A stretch of DNA of 64,000 nucleotides from Emergomyces orientalis. Its lineage: Eukaryota > Ascomycota > Eurotiomycetes > Onygenales > Ajellomycetaceae. The notes below the pieces were generated by a model. It had not been told where the DNA came from. It searched no databases and was given only the letters and a program-made list of their open reading frames with translations. Positions 22,872 to 35,802 of this stretch are shown piece by piece (within the stretch, counting starts at the first letter, position 1; each line of letters begins with the position of its first letter). Where the stretch lies: positions 496,001 to 560,000 of the forward strand of contig MOWL01000071.1 of NCBI GenBank assembly GCA_002110485.1. The letters run 5' to 3'. The translations under genes and the position numbers were made by a program.

Positions 22872-25672
22872 AGAAAAGGAGAGCTGGGTTAGCTTTGTTG
22901 TTCACCCATGTTTAGATTTCCTGTTTACTTTCTCTCTCTATTTACCACTATTTAGGAGCGAAAAAAAATAATCTCCACCTAGACCGATTGACTTCTATGA
23001 CTTATTGGATTGTATGTATATAAAAGTAATGTTCTCACTACTGGCTATATTACTCTTCCTCAGAGTGCCATTTTACTCCCGCCCCGCTCCCATTTCCGCC
23101 CTCCAATTACCATCAGATTTTCCATCCCTCCAACCATCATCAAGATACAACGCACCCCACCTGCATGGAATGTACTAACGCACCCATTGCACCTCTCTGT
23201 ACCTATCCATTTGCCCACTGACACGACCTACCTATGCTAGTGTTACCCTTTCTGCTTCATAGGTGCTGTTACCCCTGTTGTTGATGTCGTGCCTGCATGT
23301 GCAACGCACATCCACACATGGTCAATTTTTAAATCTCCCTCATCCCACCTTGCTTGGCTTAGAACACAGACTCACACACATCTATCCCTTTTCATAGTAT
23401 GACATGAGGTGTGTATATAAGTCACCGCCTCGCTGCCTAGACTGCACAACAGCGTATAAAGGCAACAACTACTCTCTGGAATGGTTTGCGATGAGCAGCT
23501 CACTGCAGCTAATCCCCCTACTTTCTTGTACGCCAGCAAGACCAAGATGAAGAACCCAAACAAAAGAGAAAAAAAATTTGAAAAAATAAGGAAAGGCCAA
23601 GTTCAAAAGTAGTTCCTCCATTCCATTCTATTCCATTTCATTGCAATGCAGGCTGCAGCAAGCAGCACAAGTAGTTCCATGTGTAAGTGATAACCGCGCA
23701 TTACAACCCATTCACAACTTACATTTGAACAAACTATCTACATATTTTACTTTACATTGGTCATTTGCATTATATCTCTCTCGTCTCCTTCTACCCCTCC
23801 CTTCTACCTTCCCCTTCCATTGTAAATTATCTTGAACGGAATAAAAGTGTGTGTATGAAGAGATTTAAAGATGTAGACATATATATATACATACTGAGGT
23901 ATTCAGGTAAATATTAAACCCGACTTACTAAAGTATGACACCTAATCATTCCCCCTTGCTCGTTTTTTACTTTTTTTACTTTTAAAATTGAGTGGGGGAT
24001 GTTTTCTGTGGAAAACCATTGCCGGCGTGGGGGAGGGGGAAAGGGAGTTGTGGCAAAGCGGAACGAGTGGAAAAGGGGGAGCCAGATTCTGGAAAATAAT
24101 CATGTGTCATCGAGAACCTTTTGTTTTCCGGTAAACAAACATCAAATGGAAATAACTTTAATATAAACACAATACAACAAAATAATAGATAGATTGATAT
24201 ATATATGTAAATAAAATAAAAATAAAGAGGGAGAGAGAGGGGGGAAAATATTGCTAAAGACAGAGAGATACTTCCGAAGAGAAAGATATCAGAGAGAGAA
24301 GTATAACCTAGAGATGAAAGATGTGTGATGAATGAAAGAAGAGAGGAAAAAATCAGAGAAAGGTGAAGATAGAAAAGGCAAAGAAGATAGAAAAAAGAAA
24401 GAGCTAAAGAAATGAAAAGTGAAACATAATGAAATATAATATATAAAAAGAAAGAAAGAACTGAACATTGCAAAAAAAGTCTGATACCTTGATTCTAAAT
24501 GGTGAAATTCCACATAAGCATGAAAGAGAAAAGAAGAAGAAAATCAAACACAGGCAGCAAAAGCAGCAAACGATGGAAAACTGAGAATTGGACACAAATA
24601 TAGCTTTAATAGGGGGGAGAGAGTTGTAGGAGAGAGAACTGAACAGCAGAGAGGAAAAAAACTATAAATAAATAAATGGAATAGGTGACAACATATAGCA
24701 GGGAGATAAAGGAGTTTAGTGAGTGAAAGAAGGTGTGCAGATTTTATAACCATTCATGAATGAGTATTTAGTCCCCGTCATTGTGTCCAGGCACAGTTTT
24801 GTGCTCATGCCTAGATATGGGTTGAAAATTCATGATTGATGGAAAACTGCACAGCTTTCACATGCATTGTTGGGTATTGCTTGTTTAAGAGGGAATGGAA
24901 GGGGGCTAGATGGGATATAGTATAGCAAAACAATGCAGAAGTTCAAGGAATGAATAGGGACAATTGAACAATATATAATAATATATAAAAAAAAGAGTGA
25001 GAAAATCGGCCTTTTGAGGGGGGGTGAAATAGAGATAGGAATGGAAGAAAGAAAACAAGAGAAATATACTAGGAAATACACGCCCAGAGAGATAAACTGC
25101 AAAAGAAATATTGAGGGGAAAATGAAGCATACAACGGGAAATAAACTGGAATGAGGTTGGAGATCTACACGGGAAATACTATGTAGAGGCGAAAAAAGGA
25201 AAAACTATGTGAGGTGTTCGGCAGCTGAGATTCTGGAGTAATTGTTGATTGCCTGCAGTCCAACCCAATAAAGGAACAAAAATGATGTCAGGATAGGAAG
25301 GCTTTTTGGTGGTGGGGTGAGAGAGGAATTTTTTGCTCGGAAAAATTGAGTGGGAATGAAATTGTAATATAAAAAGCAGGTTGTTTGGGGAGGGAGAATT
25401 TCGGTCCATTAAGTGCGAGGGCGGGCTGACAATCAAGAGGCGTTCATATTTCGAAAACTTTCGTGCATTTTGGAAGTGTCGTCCAGCATCATTCTATCGA
25501 TTCCTAGGGTTTAATTTTATGTGTTTCTTTCTCTTCTCTTTCTTTGGAAAACGCAGAATGATAACTGTCTGATGGCATGCATATCTTCGTCCATGTTTGT
25601 GTGTTTTTTTGTCCTTTTAATTGCCCTCAACAGTTCTTTTTCCTTTTCGTTTTTCGTTTGTGGTTTCTTTTT
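22872..25672. other. Long 3' flank with polypurine stretch
   Basis: I see no gene in these 2.8 kb. From about 24190 to 25130 the + strand is dominated by A and G (GAGAGA, AAAGAAAG, GGGGGAGAG runs). Apparent long frames on the minus strand there are low-complexity Phe/Leu/Ser artefacts of that bias. The right part probably contains the 3' UTR of ras. Confidence 0.55.
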
Positions 25673-26666
25673 CTACATGATGGCGCATCTTGAGCAACAC
25701 CCATGCCCGTCTTCACGGTCGTCCATCTCCATCTTTTCTGGGGCTCGGGAGCCATAGCCGCCACCCCCTGACGAATATGATGACATCTCTTTGTTATACC
25801 GGCGAATTTCCCGTACGATATCGTAGAATGCGTTGTCGACATTTATGCGAGATTTTGCGGAGGTCTCGATAAACTTGCACCCAAAGTCCCGGGCCAATGC
25901 TTCACCCTCTGTAGTTTTCACCCAAATGGTCGTTAGTGCTGTATATAAAGGAATGAAATAGCACGAAGATTTGGCGTAATGCGTAAGCAAAATCAGATAT
26001 GGAGAGGGCCGTTTCGTACCTTGTTCTGACACCACCCGTTCTCTCTCCAAATCGCACTTATTCCCAACAACAATGATTGGGAAATAGTCCTTGTCCTTCA
26101 CACGCAATATTTGCTGCTGATATGTCATGATTTCCTCGAACGACTGTCTAGAATTGATGGAGTAGACCAGCAGGAAACCCTCGCCTGTCCGCATGTATTG
26201 TTCTCGCATCGCTGAGTATTCTTCCTGTCCGGCTGTGTCGAGTACGTCCAGCAAAGCGACCTCATCATCGATAACGCATTGCTTCCGGTATGAATCTATT
26301 TTCACGGAATTTTGGTTTTGGTGTAAGTTAACACGGCCGGTTGTTGGTGAGGGAGAGGGAAAAGGGACCACGGGAACGATGCTGCCCACCTTCAATTGTT
26401 GGATCGTACTCATCGACGAAATGGCTCTGGATCAATTGGATGGTCAAACATGACTTTCCAACGCCACCTCCACCGACGACGACCAGCTTGTATTCTCGAA
26501 GGAACTGATGATAGAAATTAAAAAAGGCACGAGTTAGTAAACGTCAAACAAAACCTAGCAGTTTGTTTACTTTCCACATCCTCTCGGGAAGCGAACATTG
26601 GGGCAGACGGAACAGAGATAGAAATAGAGACTGATGTGCATTGATGTTACTGACCTTTGAAGCCAT
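25673..26666 (-). CDS. rasA: Ras GTPase (RasA type), 4 exons, 212 aa
   Basis: Exons are 26666-26655 (only 12 bases, MASK), 26504-26390, 26295-26020 and 25908-25673, joined by introns of 150, 94 and 111 nt with matching phases. All Ras motifs are present: P-loop GGGGVGKS (residues 15-22), switch I YDPTIED, DTAGQEEYSAM (switch II), NKCD and ETSAK. The position equivalent to mammalian codon 12 is Gly, the ordinary state. The C-terminus ends CCSRCAIM: Cys209 in the CaaX box for prenylation, with upstream cysteines for palmitoylation, so the protein should sit at the inner plasma membrane. RasA controls cAMP/MAPK signalling, germination and hyphal growth in aspergilli. The total of 212 residues fits fungal RasA closely. 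Confidence 0.96.
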
Positions 26667-27177
26667 GGCGACGGAAATGTGGTTGGTTGTGGTGGTTCGG
26701 TGTTGTTGAGAGCCGAAACGAGTGGGAGATTTCGACGACGGTTCAAGCGAAGGGAACGATGACGGCGAAAAGTTGGCGAAAGAGGGTCAATTGTAACCGT
26801 AGTGGAGAGGCCGATATTGGGACACTGAGAAGGTGTGAGTGTGTTCTAGGGAGGAGATTGGGCTCCAAAAAACTACTTGGCCACACTGGCGAAAGTCGCT
26901 GAAGCCACAGAAACCAAAAGGAAAGCCAAGCAAGCTTACAAAAGGTCAGGGGTGAGGGAATTGGAGGGGATAAAAAGCCGGATAATGGTTATGCGAGAGG
27001 AGAGGATGAAGACAATGATGGAAGAAGAGAAGAACAGTGGTGAGAATAGAGATGGATGGATGCTGATGGAGACGAATGATGGCTGAACCAAGGTTGTCGT
27101 TGGAAAAGCGACTGGAGGCGGGGATTGTTGGTGGTAGTTTGTGGGTGGATTCAGCGCAGAAGAAGCTACTTGTTAGG

Positions 27178-27206
27178 CGGGTTTAGGGGGGGTTTAGGGG
27201 GGTTTG
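27178..27206 (+). repeat. G-run element, possible G-quadruplex, upstream of ras
   Basis: The + strand has GGG-TTTA-G7-TTTA-G6, enough G-runs for an intramolecular quadruplex. It lies about 510 bases upstream of the ras start codon, on the template strand for ras. A regulatory role is inference. Confidence 0.5.
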
Positions 27207-30200
27207 GATAGATGAATCCAAGGTTTAGTTGGTTTCGTTGGTTCAGTTGGGCGAGAGAAAACAAGAACAAGTTGGTGTCTGGCAGGGAGTTCTATTGTCA
27301 CTTATTTATTTATTACACATTCCACGGCAATGATGCTACACTGCTACTCTTCCTGTTGTGACTCTTCTTGTTGGTGTGTGTATGTCCTGTACAGAACCCT
27401 TCTGTAGCAATGTATACGTATACCTGGATATCTATGGGATGGAACATCGGACTCAGTTGGATGTGTCGTAAGAAATATGTTATGTACCAATCGCTCTCCG
27501 CTACTTGTGTTCGCGCCTTCAATCGCGCAGGTCCCTGGGCCATTTTCCACCCCAAGATACATCCATTCAGCGACATTGCAACCCCAAACAGCCCCTTTAT
27601 ATCCAGTGGAAATACCCACATATGCACGCACGGGAATGCACCCAAACCACTGTACAAATACCTCCAACTCCCCGCCAGTCGTGATTTTCCCATTCATCAC
27701 TCATTAATGAACCCTATTATCAATGATCTCCAGCTATTCGTGGTTATCTCTGGCGCGATCACAAACTGCTAAAATTAAGAGCCCAATCGCCCACCTCCTC
27801 GCTTCCAGGGTTTGTGTGCCCTCTTCCTCCAGGGCTCCCTCTCGCCATCCGACTCGTCCCTCTGGTCCCTCCGTCCTGCACAGGCGTTGCAGTCGAAAGT
27901 TAACCCCTAGGGTCCGTCCACCCGCGCTGGCTGCACTCCGCAGTTTTGCATGGGCTTTTTTCTCCATCCCTGAACCCTTCAACCCTATTGCGTTGCCGTA
28001 TTGACTGCTCTTCATGCACAGAGTCTTGGGCAAAAATGCTAAGCAATGCACTTGAGCCCGCATTTCTTGTTGTCTGGCCTCCCCTATTAGCACCCATCCA
28101 AGACGCTACCACGAACCAAAACAAAAAAATATATATCCCTGGATAAATTCACACCAATGACATTGCTGTCAGTTTTCCTCCTCTGGTGTTCTGTTCGGAA
28201 ATCCACTTTGGGTGGGGACTGGTCCTCCCAGCTCCTCATTCGTGCGCTACGCATGCTCTCGAGCTCCCCATTCCCCTCGGATCACTCTAGTGGGGACATA
28301 CCGACACATTTGCTTTCTGGCAATCCATTATTCTATGCATATTTCTTTCTCTTTCTTGTTTCTTTTTCTTTTCTTTTTTTCGCTTTTTGGCAACCACGAT
28401 TGTTCTGATGAAATGTTTGCCTATCAAAAATTTAAATTCGCGTTCGTCACTATTTAGGTATGGGACCGGTCGTAACGAAGTCGGAGGCTAATGGAAAACA
28501 CGAACAGCGTTGCAACCTTTGGACTGGGAACCCTTTCTACCCATCCACCCATCTGGTTCCTGATTTCCAGAATGGTTTAGCTGGGTGTCTGACCAATTGG
28601 AGATGGCTCCTAAAATGGGAAATCTTTGGGGTATCATCATTTTGCGAATTTGCTAGCAAAAACTCAAATGTGTCTTTTGCTGCTCTGTTCGGCTCCCCTT
28701 TTTACCGATTATTATTTGACCAGCAGAGGCAGTGGTGACCATGGCAAATATGGGGTACGTTAATTAATAATTGCGGGTCCCCAAGGGCCATCATAATGAT
28801 GGAAAAACCTAGAAAAGGCCCTTCAACGACAGATACGGATGTCACTGGACGGGCCATTTTGACACACGCGTTTGCAACCGCCCTTCACGGTCGCCAACAC
28901 TGCCCACTGTCACGTTTTCGGTTGGTGCATTCACCTGTTTCTATTATTTTGATGGCTCTGTGGATTCGGAAAAGGGCCCCGGACATTTTCGGCCTATCCA
29001 AACGCCTATCTCTGCATACCCAGTATTTGCACATGCAATGCACACGATTATAGGTGCCAAGCAACAAGCAACTCGGATTCTAGGTGCGGGGCGATAAGCA
29101 TACTGGAAAATCACCGACGAACCAAAATTTCGGACAGGCCTCAACACCACCCCACTTTATATGCCTTCGAACTTGGAGCTGTCAAATAAAGCCAAAAAAA
29201 TAAGTTGACGAGCGTGCAGCAGTTCATGCAAATAAAAATGAGGTTACGGGCTTTATGAAAGATTGAGCAGCTGAGTTTACTGGAAAGACGAAGGGGGAGA
29301 AATTGATATTCAAAAGGCCATGTGCATGAACTGTCTATAACATCGCAGCATTCCACTGGATAATTTTTGCTTTATTTTATGTTTTTCCTCCCAATGCCAG
29401 AAACTCCGCAAAGAAAACACAGTCTTGTTCACTAATTAAGTATGAGGGGGAGGCTTGACCCCGCGAAATTATGTGCAGAAAATCGATCAGGTCGGCCGAG
29501 GGCTAATTTAAGTCATCAGACTTCGATATTCCAGTTCCAAGGCTCGTACAAGAAACGCCTGCTATTGAATCATGAAACAGGACTATATCCAGCAGTTTAA
29601 CCTCTTCTTTTCTGTCAGACGACCTTTCCGCTGTCAGGCGAGATATCTCAAATGATTATGCAGTGCGGCGGTTTTATGGGGTGGTGCCCAGGGGTTCCCG
29701 GGCTGCAACTCTCTTCACCTAGCCACATAAGCTTCTCGTCACCTGACTTAGCGCTACATTTGCTCGCAGATGCTTGAAGGTAAGCATCCTCACTTCTTTT
29801 TTTCCTGATTGGAGAAATCATTATCCTTCTTTCACCATTCCTGCATGAAGAATTTCAGAGCTCCTGTTTCGGAACAGAGGCCCAAAGAGCAACCTTGTTA
29901 AGCTGCTCTCTTTTTCTAGGTAAGACCCATGAAGCATATGGAGGACGGACACACACGGAAAGAAACAGCAATAATAATTTTTTCGATAACCCTGACCCAT
30001 TCTGCTCTATTATTGATTGTTTAGAGAGGATATAGTGATATTGGCAGTGATCAACAAGCCAACTCCACTGTTACTAGGATTTATTGGGCGTGGCTTTCCA
30101 AAAGATGAAGTTTCTTTACCGGGAAGTCAGAAAAAGCCCCTTTACGCAAACAAAAAATATTGCCTACGAAGTTACTTAGTTACCTGATGGGAATTGGCAG

Positions 30201-32479
30201 TTTCAATTTGTGTTTCTTTGTTCTGGTTGAACTTTCTAAGCTCAAGAATATCTATCTGCGCTTTGTACTGCACAAAAAGACAGAAAGATTGTTCCTGCAA
30301 GGATGAGATATCCCCCCTGACCAGATGCAGAAGATCAGGCGCCATTTGGCTTCTACCAGATCGGATGTCTGATGTAAGTTACCCAATATCCTGGTTTGAT
30401 ACTCACACGCACAAAGATATCCCTGGGTTTTTGCTACAAGTCGTCCATCGACGTTTGTACCTTCTGTTCAGAAACCATTGAACGAGATCGACATTTTATT
30501 AGTTACGAACTCTTTCACCTCTCCTCTTTAGCAGGCTCACCAATGTCCCTTTAAGTAGCCCTTCCCTCTTACCCCCAAATCCATCCTTTATATATATTTT
30601 TCCCTCTCTTTGGAAAATAACATATTGAGATGGGTTCGGCAAATATCATTACTCAAAAGCTTATAGATTGACACTTCTCCGTTCTAGATATCTAGCAGAA
30701 CTGGCAATCCTTTAAGTGCTATTTCCAAATAACAGCATCGTCTGAAGAATTTGAAGCAGCCAGATGCCAAGTCATGCCAATCGTCAAAACCCGCCTAATC
30801 GAATGCAGAAAATTAGTGACTTTCGATCGCTTTCTAGAATCCACACATGCACGCAATATAATGCATTCGTACAGACCAGTCGTTGGGACGTGGTTTCAGA
30901 CAAATCTATCGGAACGATATAGTCAAATAAGGGTGATTTGTCATATGGCCGAGAATTAAAAAACATATTAATATTCGCAGCTACTGTTGGTGACCAGATC
31001 GGCCACTAGGATCGGGTTTCCCGTCTCTCCGTGATAAAATCAGGATGTCACCTAGCACAAGGGTATTTCAGCAATTGATCGATCAATCAGTACACGCAAA
31101 ATCTTCATCTTACCCCGGTTTCCGCGCCCTTATCGTCCGATTTTTACCCAATTCAGTGATGGCATGATACCTCCCATTCCGTCATTGCTTCCTTTCTACG
31201 GAGCCTCACCCTTTTAACTGCCAAACATCCAACCTTCATTACGCCACCTGTTCCATTTCTTATGTGTGACCAAGGTACCACGCAAGTATATGTACCCAGG
31301 TGTCCGGGAATGGAATAGAACCAATATCGAATATTCGACCAATACCATGTTTCTTTTTTCGTATGTCGAAAGAAGGAGACAGGGGGCGAAGGGATCGTCC
31401 TTTGAATATTGTAACTATGTACATCTTAACAGAGGAGGAACTAACTTGTCTGTCCCCCGCTTCGTCACCTCTACAGCTATCCTACAACAGTATCCATCCA
31501 ACACCTACCAGATACCATACTCACCTCCCTAATTCATCAGTATGCGAACAATTACCAGCCCAACAGACTTTGTCGCTGTCTCTGTATGTGCCTTTATTCC
31601 TATGTGTACGGAAAGCAGGGAAAATATGGGCTCAGGCAGGGGATACAATGAAACAATGAACAAGTTGGATGAACAGGTTGGGATACCGCCTCCCGAAAAC
31701 ACGAAACCCAACCGCTCTCCATGTTATCAGTTCACAGGTGCATGTATCCATTTCTAATTGAGCTGATTTGTTTTGAGGAAATATATGGAGACAAAATCTA
31801 CAAAGGGTGGGGCGTACAGATGCAGACAAAACTTCTTGGAATGATGAGTTTGACACGCTCTTTGGGGGAAAGTTAGTTCAAAGCTGCGTACCCAAAATTT
31901 AAATAATAATGCTAGTACGTACTTGGCGTTAGCAGTTTTAGGTATGTGGGATGTGAAAACACGAAATAAACAAGGATCCGGATTGACATATGAACCTTGA
32001 CTTAAAGAGAAATGCCCGATCACGCGGAAGGATAGGGACTACATCAACCAGAGTGTGTGCACAACATGCATACACCAATGTTGGAATATATATTGCAAGT
32101 GTATGGGAAACTATAAAGATCCCTGATTTCGATTTCGCTGGGGAGGTAGTTACAAAATACGGGTGTTCGGTCAAGATATACAAGGTAGGTTTGCAGTGCT
32201 GTACTTTTTGAACAATAAATAGATTTGTTTGGGTAGATATTGGACATAAATCTACCCAGCCGACAGGAAAACGTTTTACATACCTCTCCACGGCTCATCC
32301 GTCTACGAATCTCCCTGGCAAGCCCTCTGTAGATCTCTAATTTCCTGGCAACATGGGAGCTGGAGTTAAGCGCGCGTGAACAGGAAGTCAGCGAAAAATA
32401 TTCAGCCCGGCTAACCAAACTTAGTTAGCTGCTCACTTCCCCTAATTGACATGGCGCCTAAATACAACATCTGAATTGT

Positions 32480-32932
32480 GGCAGAGAGGGCATCAAACTG
32501 TTTACCTGGTGAACATCTTCTGGTGTTATTGATGAAGGAATGGTCACCACTGAGGTTCCAGCTAAATTCCTGTCACGGAAGTACTCTGCCAACTGCGAAA
32601 AGTTCTTGGCTGCTGGCAGTCCCGTCTAGAAGACCACGGAAGTGCCAAATGGTGAAATATCTGATCAAAAGTTATATTCGTCAATCGCCAAGGAGATTGT
32701 TGCAGACATTGACTGTAGGATGAAAGGGCCTGGTGAGAGGTGTTTCTTCTATATAGACACCTGTATAAACGTGATTGGGGCTCCCAGACATGCGCTCACT
32801 GCGGAGCCATTAGCCGTATCTGGGATGCTGAGTGGCCCTGATCTTCTTCGGCTGCCAGTCCTCCAGCTTGGTACCGATATACCGCCCACTTGCAAACGGT
32901 ACGGCACAGCACCGTGGCAGCAAAGTCACTAG
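32480..32932 (+). pseudogene. Possible coding remnant, unrecognised
   Basis: One frame reads GVIDEGMVTTEVPAKFLSRK and, after a single TAG near 32627, continues as KTTEVPNGEISDQKLYSSIAKEIVADID and further to about 32930. The continuity of a protein-like composition on both sides of one stop suggests a dead gene. I see no start, no family and no matching intron. It could equally be chance. Confidence 0.22.
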
Positions 32933-33484
32933 CAATGGGAAATTTAATTATATGAACTTGAGATTTCACTCTCGATTCATATTTGCCAAACCTAGATATT
33001 CATAATGGTTCACGCAATGCGGCAGCCTTGGGACGGTCAAGAACCCATCCTTTCTTAAACATGCATTAGAGACCCTTTATTGTATCCTCTGATAATTTTT
33101 ATACGATGCTGCTCTATTCGGATGAATGCCAGTGCTCATTCTTAGCCGGTACGGGTAATCCGTATGGTTAGGATCTATAGTCCCCAGCATGATTGGAAAT
33201 GTATCTGCCCAGCATGTGGTTCACTAAGATAAATCATATCCTCCTAGGCTTCAAAAACAGCTATCAAATTTACCAGAACGATAATGCACGGGAGCTAAAG
33301 GACCAAAACTGTCATTATTCGAGAAACAGCGGCAATGTCTTACAAAATATAAATTCAACGTCCCCTAGGTACTCGTTACTGGCCGGGCTACCCTATTAAT
33401 AATTTTTCTGTCCTGTCCCGATATCTACGGCCACGGATGCCACCAGATAAACCTCAACTTTAGAGCGTTGCTTCCAAAGCTATT

Positions 33485-33742
33485 TTTCCTTTCTTGCAGA
33501 ATCCGCCTGACGCCTTCATTCGAAGCAGTGGCCGTCGTGGGCGTTGGTGTGGAGAGCTGCATACCATCTTTGGCGAACGAGAACTGAACCAGCAAGTGAA
33601 CGCAGAGGAAGTATTCAACCAAGGACCATGGGCCAATCTGGCCGCGGTTAGAATGCTTTTTGCAATCTGGAATTCGCCGGACAGCGAATCAAATGTAGAT
33701 AGAGTGTCAAAAAGACTATTATTGAGTCTTCCCCTTTTGTGA
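33485..33742 (+). other. Coding-like fragment after a CTTGCAG acceptor
   Basis: A frame opening right behind TTTCTTGCAG reads NPPDAFIRSSGRRGRW... and QQVNAEEVFNQGPWANLAA. It looks protein-like but has no recognised family and no upstream exon that I can attach. Confidence 0.2.
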
Positions 33743-34367
33743 GGAGTTTGAAAATACACACTGTTGTCGTGCACTACGAAAAGGAATAGCTCTCGGGTTT
33801 AATCACACAACATTCGGCTGATTGCTTGAACAGTTTCGGCATGACGTCTGCCCAGAGCATCTTAACTCAGACTAAAACTGAAAACATGGTGATGGTTTGT
33901 TCAAGTTTATTTGAGTTTCCTGACATTTGCTAAGAAACTTTTCCTTTCATTCTCGTTTGCAGCTTGCCCATATTTTCATTATCAATGACACCTGGATCTA
34001 ACGGGGGGCAAGAAAATATATATCACTGGCCCACTTGCTATCGTTCCACCAGATTTTTACCGTTTGAATACTACGTGACTCGAGCCTCGTCACATTCCAG
34101 AACGCGGGCTCATGTGGAGAATAGAGACCGAGAGAGTTTTTTTTTTTTTGCTGCTCAACCAAAATTTAACATGCGCCAGCAATTCATGATTTCTGTTAAC
34201 TTTTGATCGGTTTTTGTTTCGGGTTTTTCCCGGTCGTATCCCTTTTGAGTTTTCTATTAATTAATATTCCAGTTTTTCGGGTTCTCAATTCCCACCATCA
34301 CCTTCCTTTTCTGCGGAGCGGGCACACCTCTTTGTGTTGCTAATTTTTATCTATCGATTCCAATAAC

Positions 34368-35802
34368 ATGTCTACTACTCCGTATACAATTCTGGTCCTG
34401 GGCGGCGGCATTGCGGGCATTGCCTCTGCTCTCGCACTCTCTAAAAACCTCACTCCCCTGCTCCCTAATCTCAGAATCGTGATTTACGAGCTCCGCGATG
34501 TCCCTTCAACTTCTGGTGGTGCGATCAACCTCACCCCCGTCGCCCATAGACACCTCGATCAGTTAGGTGTGCTCGAAGAGCTGCAAGATTTGGGCCCTCA
34601 AGGGGGCATGGAAGTTGATGAGATAGAGATTTTCTCCTCACATAGCGGCAAAAGAATGGGGGCTATCGACTTTGCAGGCAAAGACGGCAAGGGTTACGGT
34701 GGGTATAAGGGTCGACGTATAATGCGTATATGCCTTCAGCTGGCTATGATTTCTGCGGTAGAGAAACTTAGTAATGTTGAAATGGTGTTCGGGAAAAAGG
34801 TTGTGGGCGGTATTGAGACCGACAAACGCGTTACAATTTATTTCGAGGATGGCTCTTTTGCGAAAGGTGATCTGGCTTTGGGGTGTGATGGTGTACATTC
34901 AGCTACGAGAGCAAACATTGTCGACCCCGGTATGACATCGGAGTATACGGGGATTTCCTTCATTCAGGCCACGATAAAGTCGGAGATAATAAGGTCCCCT
35001 AAGCACTTTAAGGTTACGGCGCTGAATAAGTCGAGGTATGGGGCGATAATGACAACGTATTGCGATAGTCAAAAAGAGGATATGTTCGTGGCGGCATTGG
35101 CAGAAGTCGATGAGGACCGTTTGACTTTTGAAATATGCAAATATCAGGCTGCAGATTCGTGGAAAACGAAGAACACTGCCATTATGATCTTGAGAAATGA
35201 TATTCAGAATCGTTTTGGGAAATCAGCACTGCCGTGCATTCGCGAGATCGCGGAAAAATGCTGGGATTGGTTTCTGTATCCCGTGTATCATATACGTCCT
35301 GGAGGGAAATGGTGTACAGAGAGGGTCATGTTACTAGGTGATGCCGCTCATGCCGTACGTATTCACATATATATCTCCTCCTCTCTTGTTCGCCTGCAAA
35401 AATTGATCAGCTATCCATTCACACACTCATGGATATACCAAACTAACTTGGGTGATATTTTCACAGATGCCCCCCAAAGACGAATCAGCCTCCTACGCCC
35501 TAGACGACGCCATCCTTTTCGCTCGCGTCCTCGCAGAATATATTTATGAACCCGTCTCTGAAGCCTTCCGCGTCTACGAATCCCTCCGTCGTCAAGCCAT
35601 CGACAACGCATACAAAACCGCCTCGGAAAACTGGGCCCACAACAGAGACAGTAGCCGTCTTTCGAACATGTTCGAGGAATGGCTCACGCCCTTTAATTTA
35701 ATGCGGGAAAAGAAGAAAAATACGAGCGCATGGGTGTTTGATGCAATGACTGTCAATATCCCGCCCCCGAAAAAAATGTCACGTCAGTCAGGAATCCGTT
35801 GA
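34368..35802 (+). CDS. FAD-dependent aromatic-type monooxygenase, 2 exons, 440 aa
   Basis: Exons are 34368-35354 and 35467-35802; the 112-nt intron follows the GD motif. Motifs: dinucleotide-binding GGGIAG (residues 12-17), the DG motif GCDGVHSATR near residue 173, and LLGDAAHA (322-329) continuing as MPP across the junction. These are the FAD and NAD(P)H fingerprints of class A (PHBH-fold) monooxygenases, such as salicylate-hydroxylase-like enzymes and secondary-metabolite hydroxylases. They hydroxylate or epoxidise small, often aromatic, substrates using NAD(P)H and O2. No signal peptide or C-terminal membrane helix is visible. It stands alone between two deserts, with no polyketide synthase or other pathway gene nearby, so the substrate cannot be inferred. 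Confidence 0.88.

Larger units (their letters stand above)
26667..34367. other. Gene-poor region upstream of ras (7.7 kb)
   Basis: No intact gene is supported. The left end is the ras promoter. It contains a G-run element at about 27178-27206. Coding-like fragments at 32480-32930 and 33485-33740 are discussed separately. The rest holds short frames without family resemblance, AT-rich patches and pyrimidine tracts. Confidence 0.5.

Noticed and set aside
23982..25130. Several minus-strand open frames of 70-160 codons rich in Phe, Leu and Ser
   Set aside because: They arise from pyrimidine bias of that strand (low complexity, many overlapping frames) and show no family features.
27178..27206. 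Interstitial telomere repeat
   Set aside because: TTTAGGGGGGG units resemble TTAGGG only loosely and there are just two of them.
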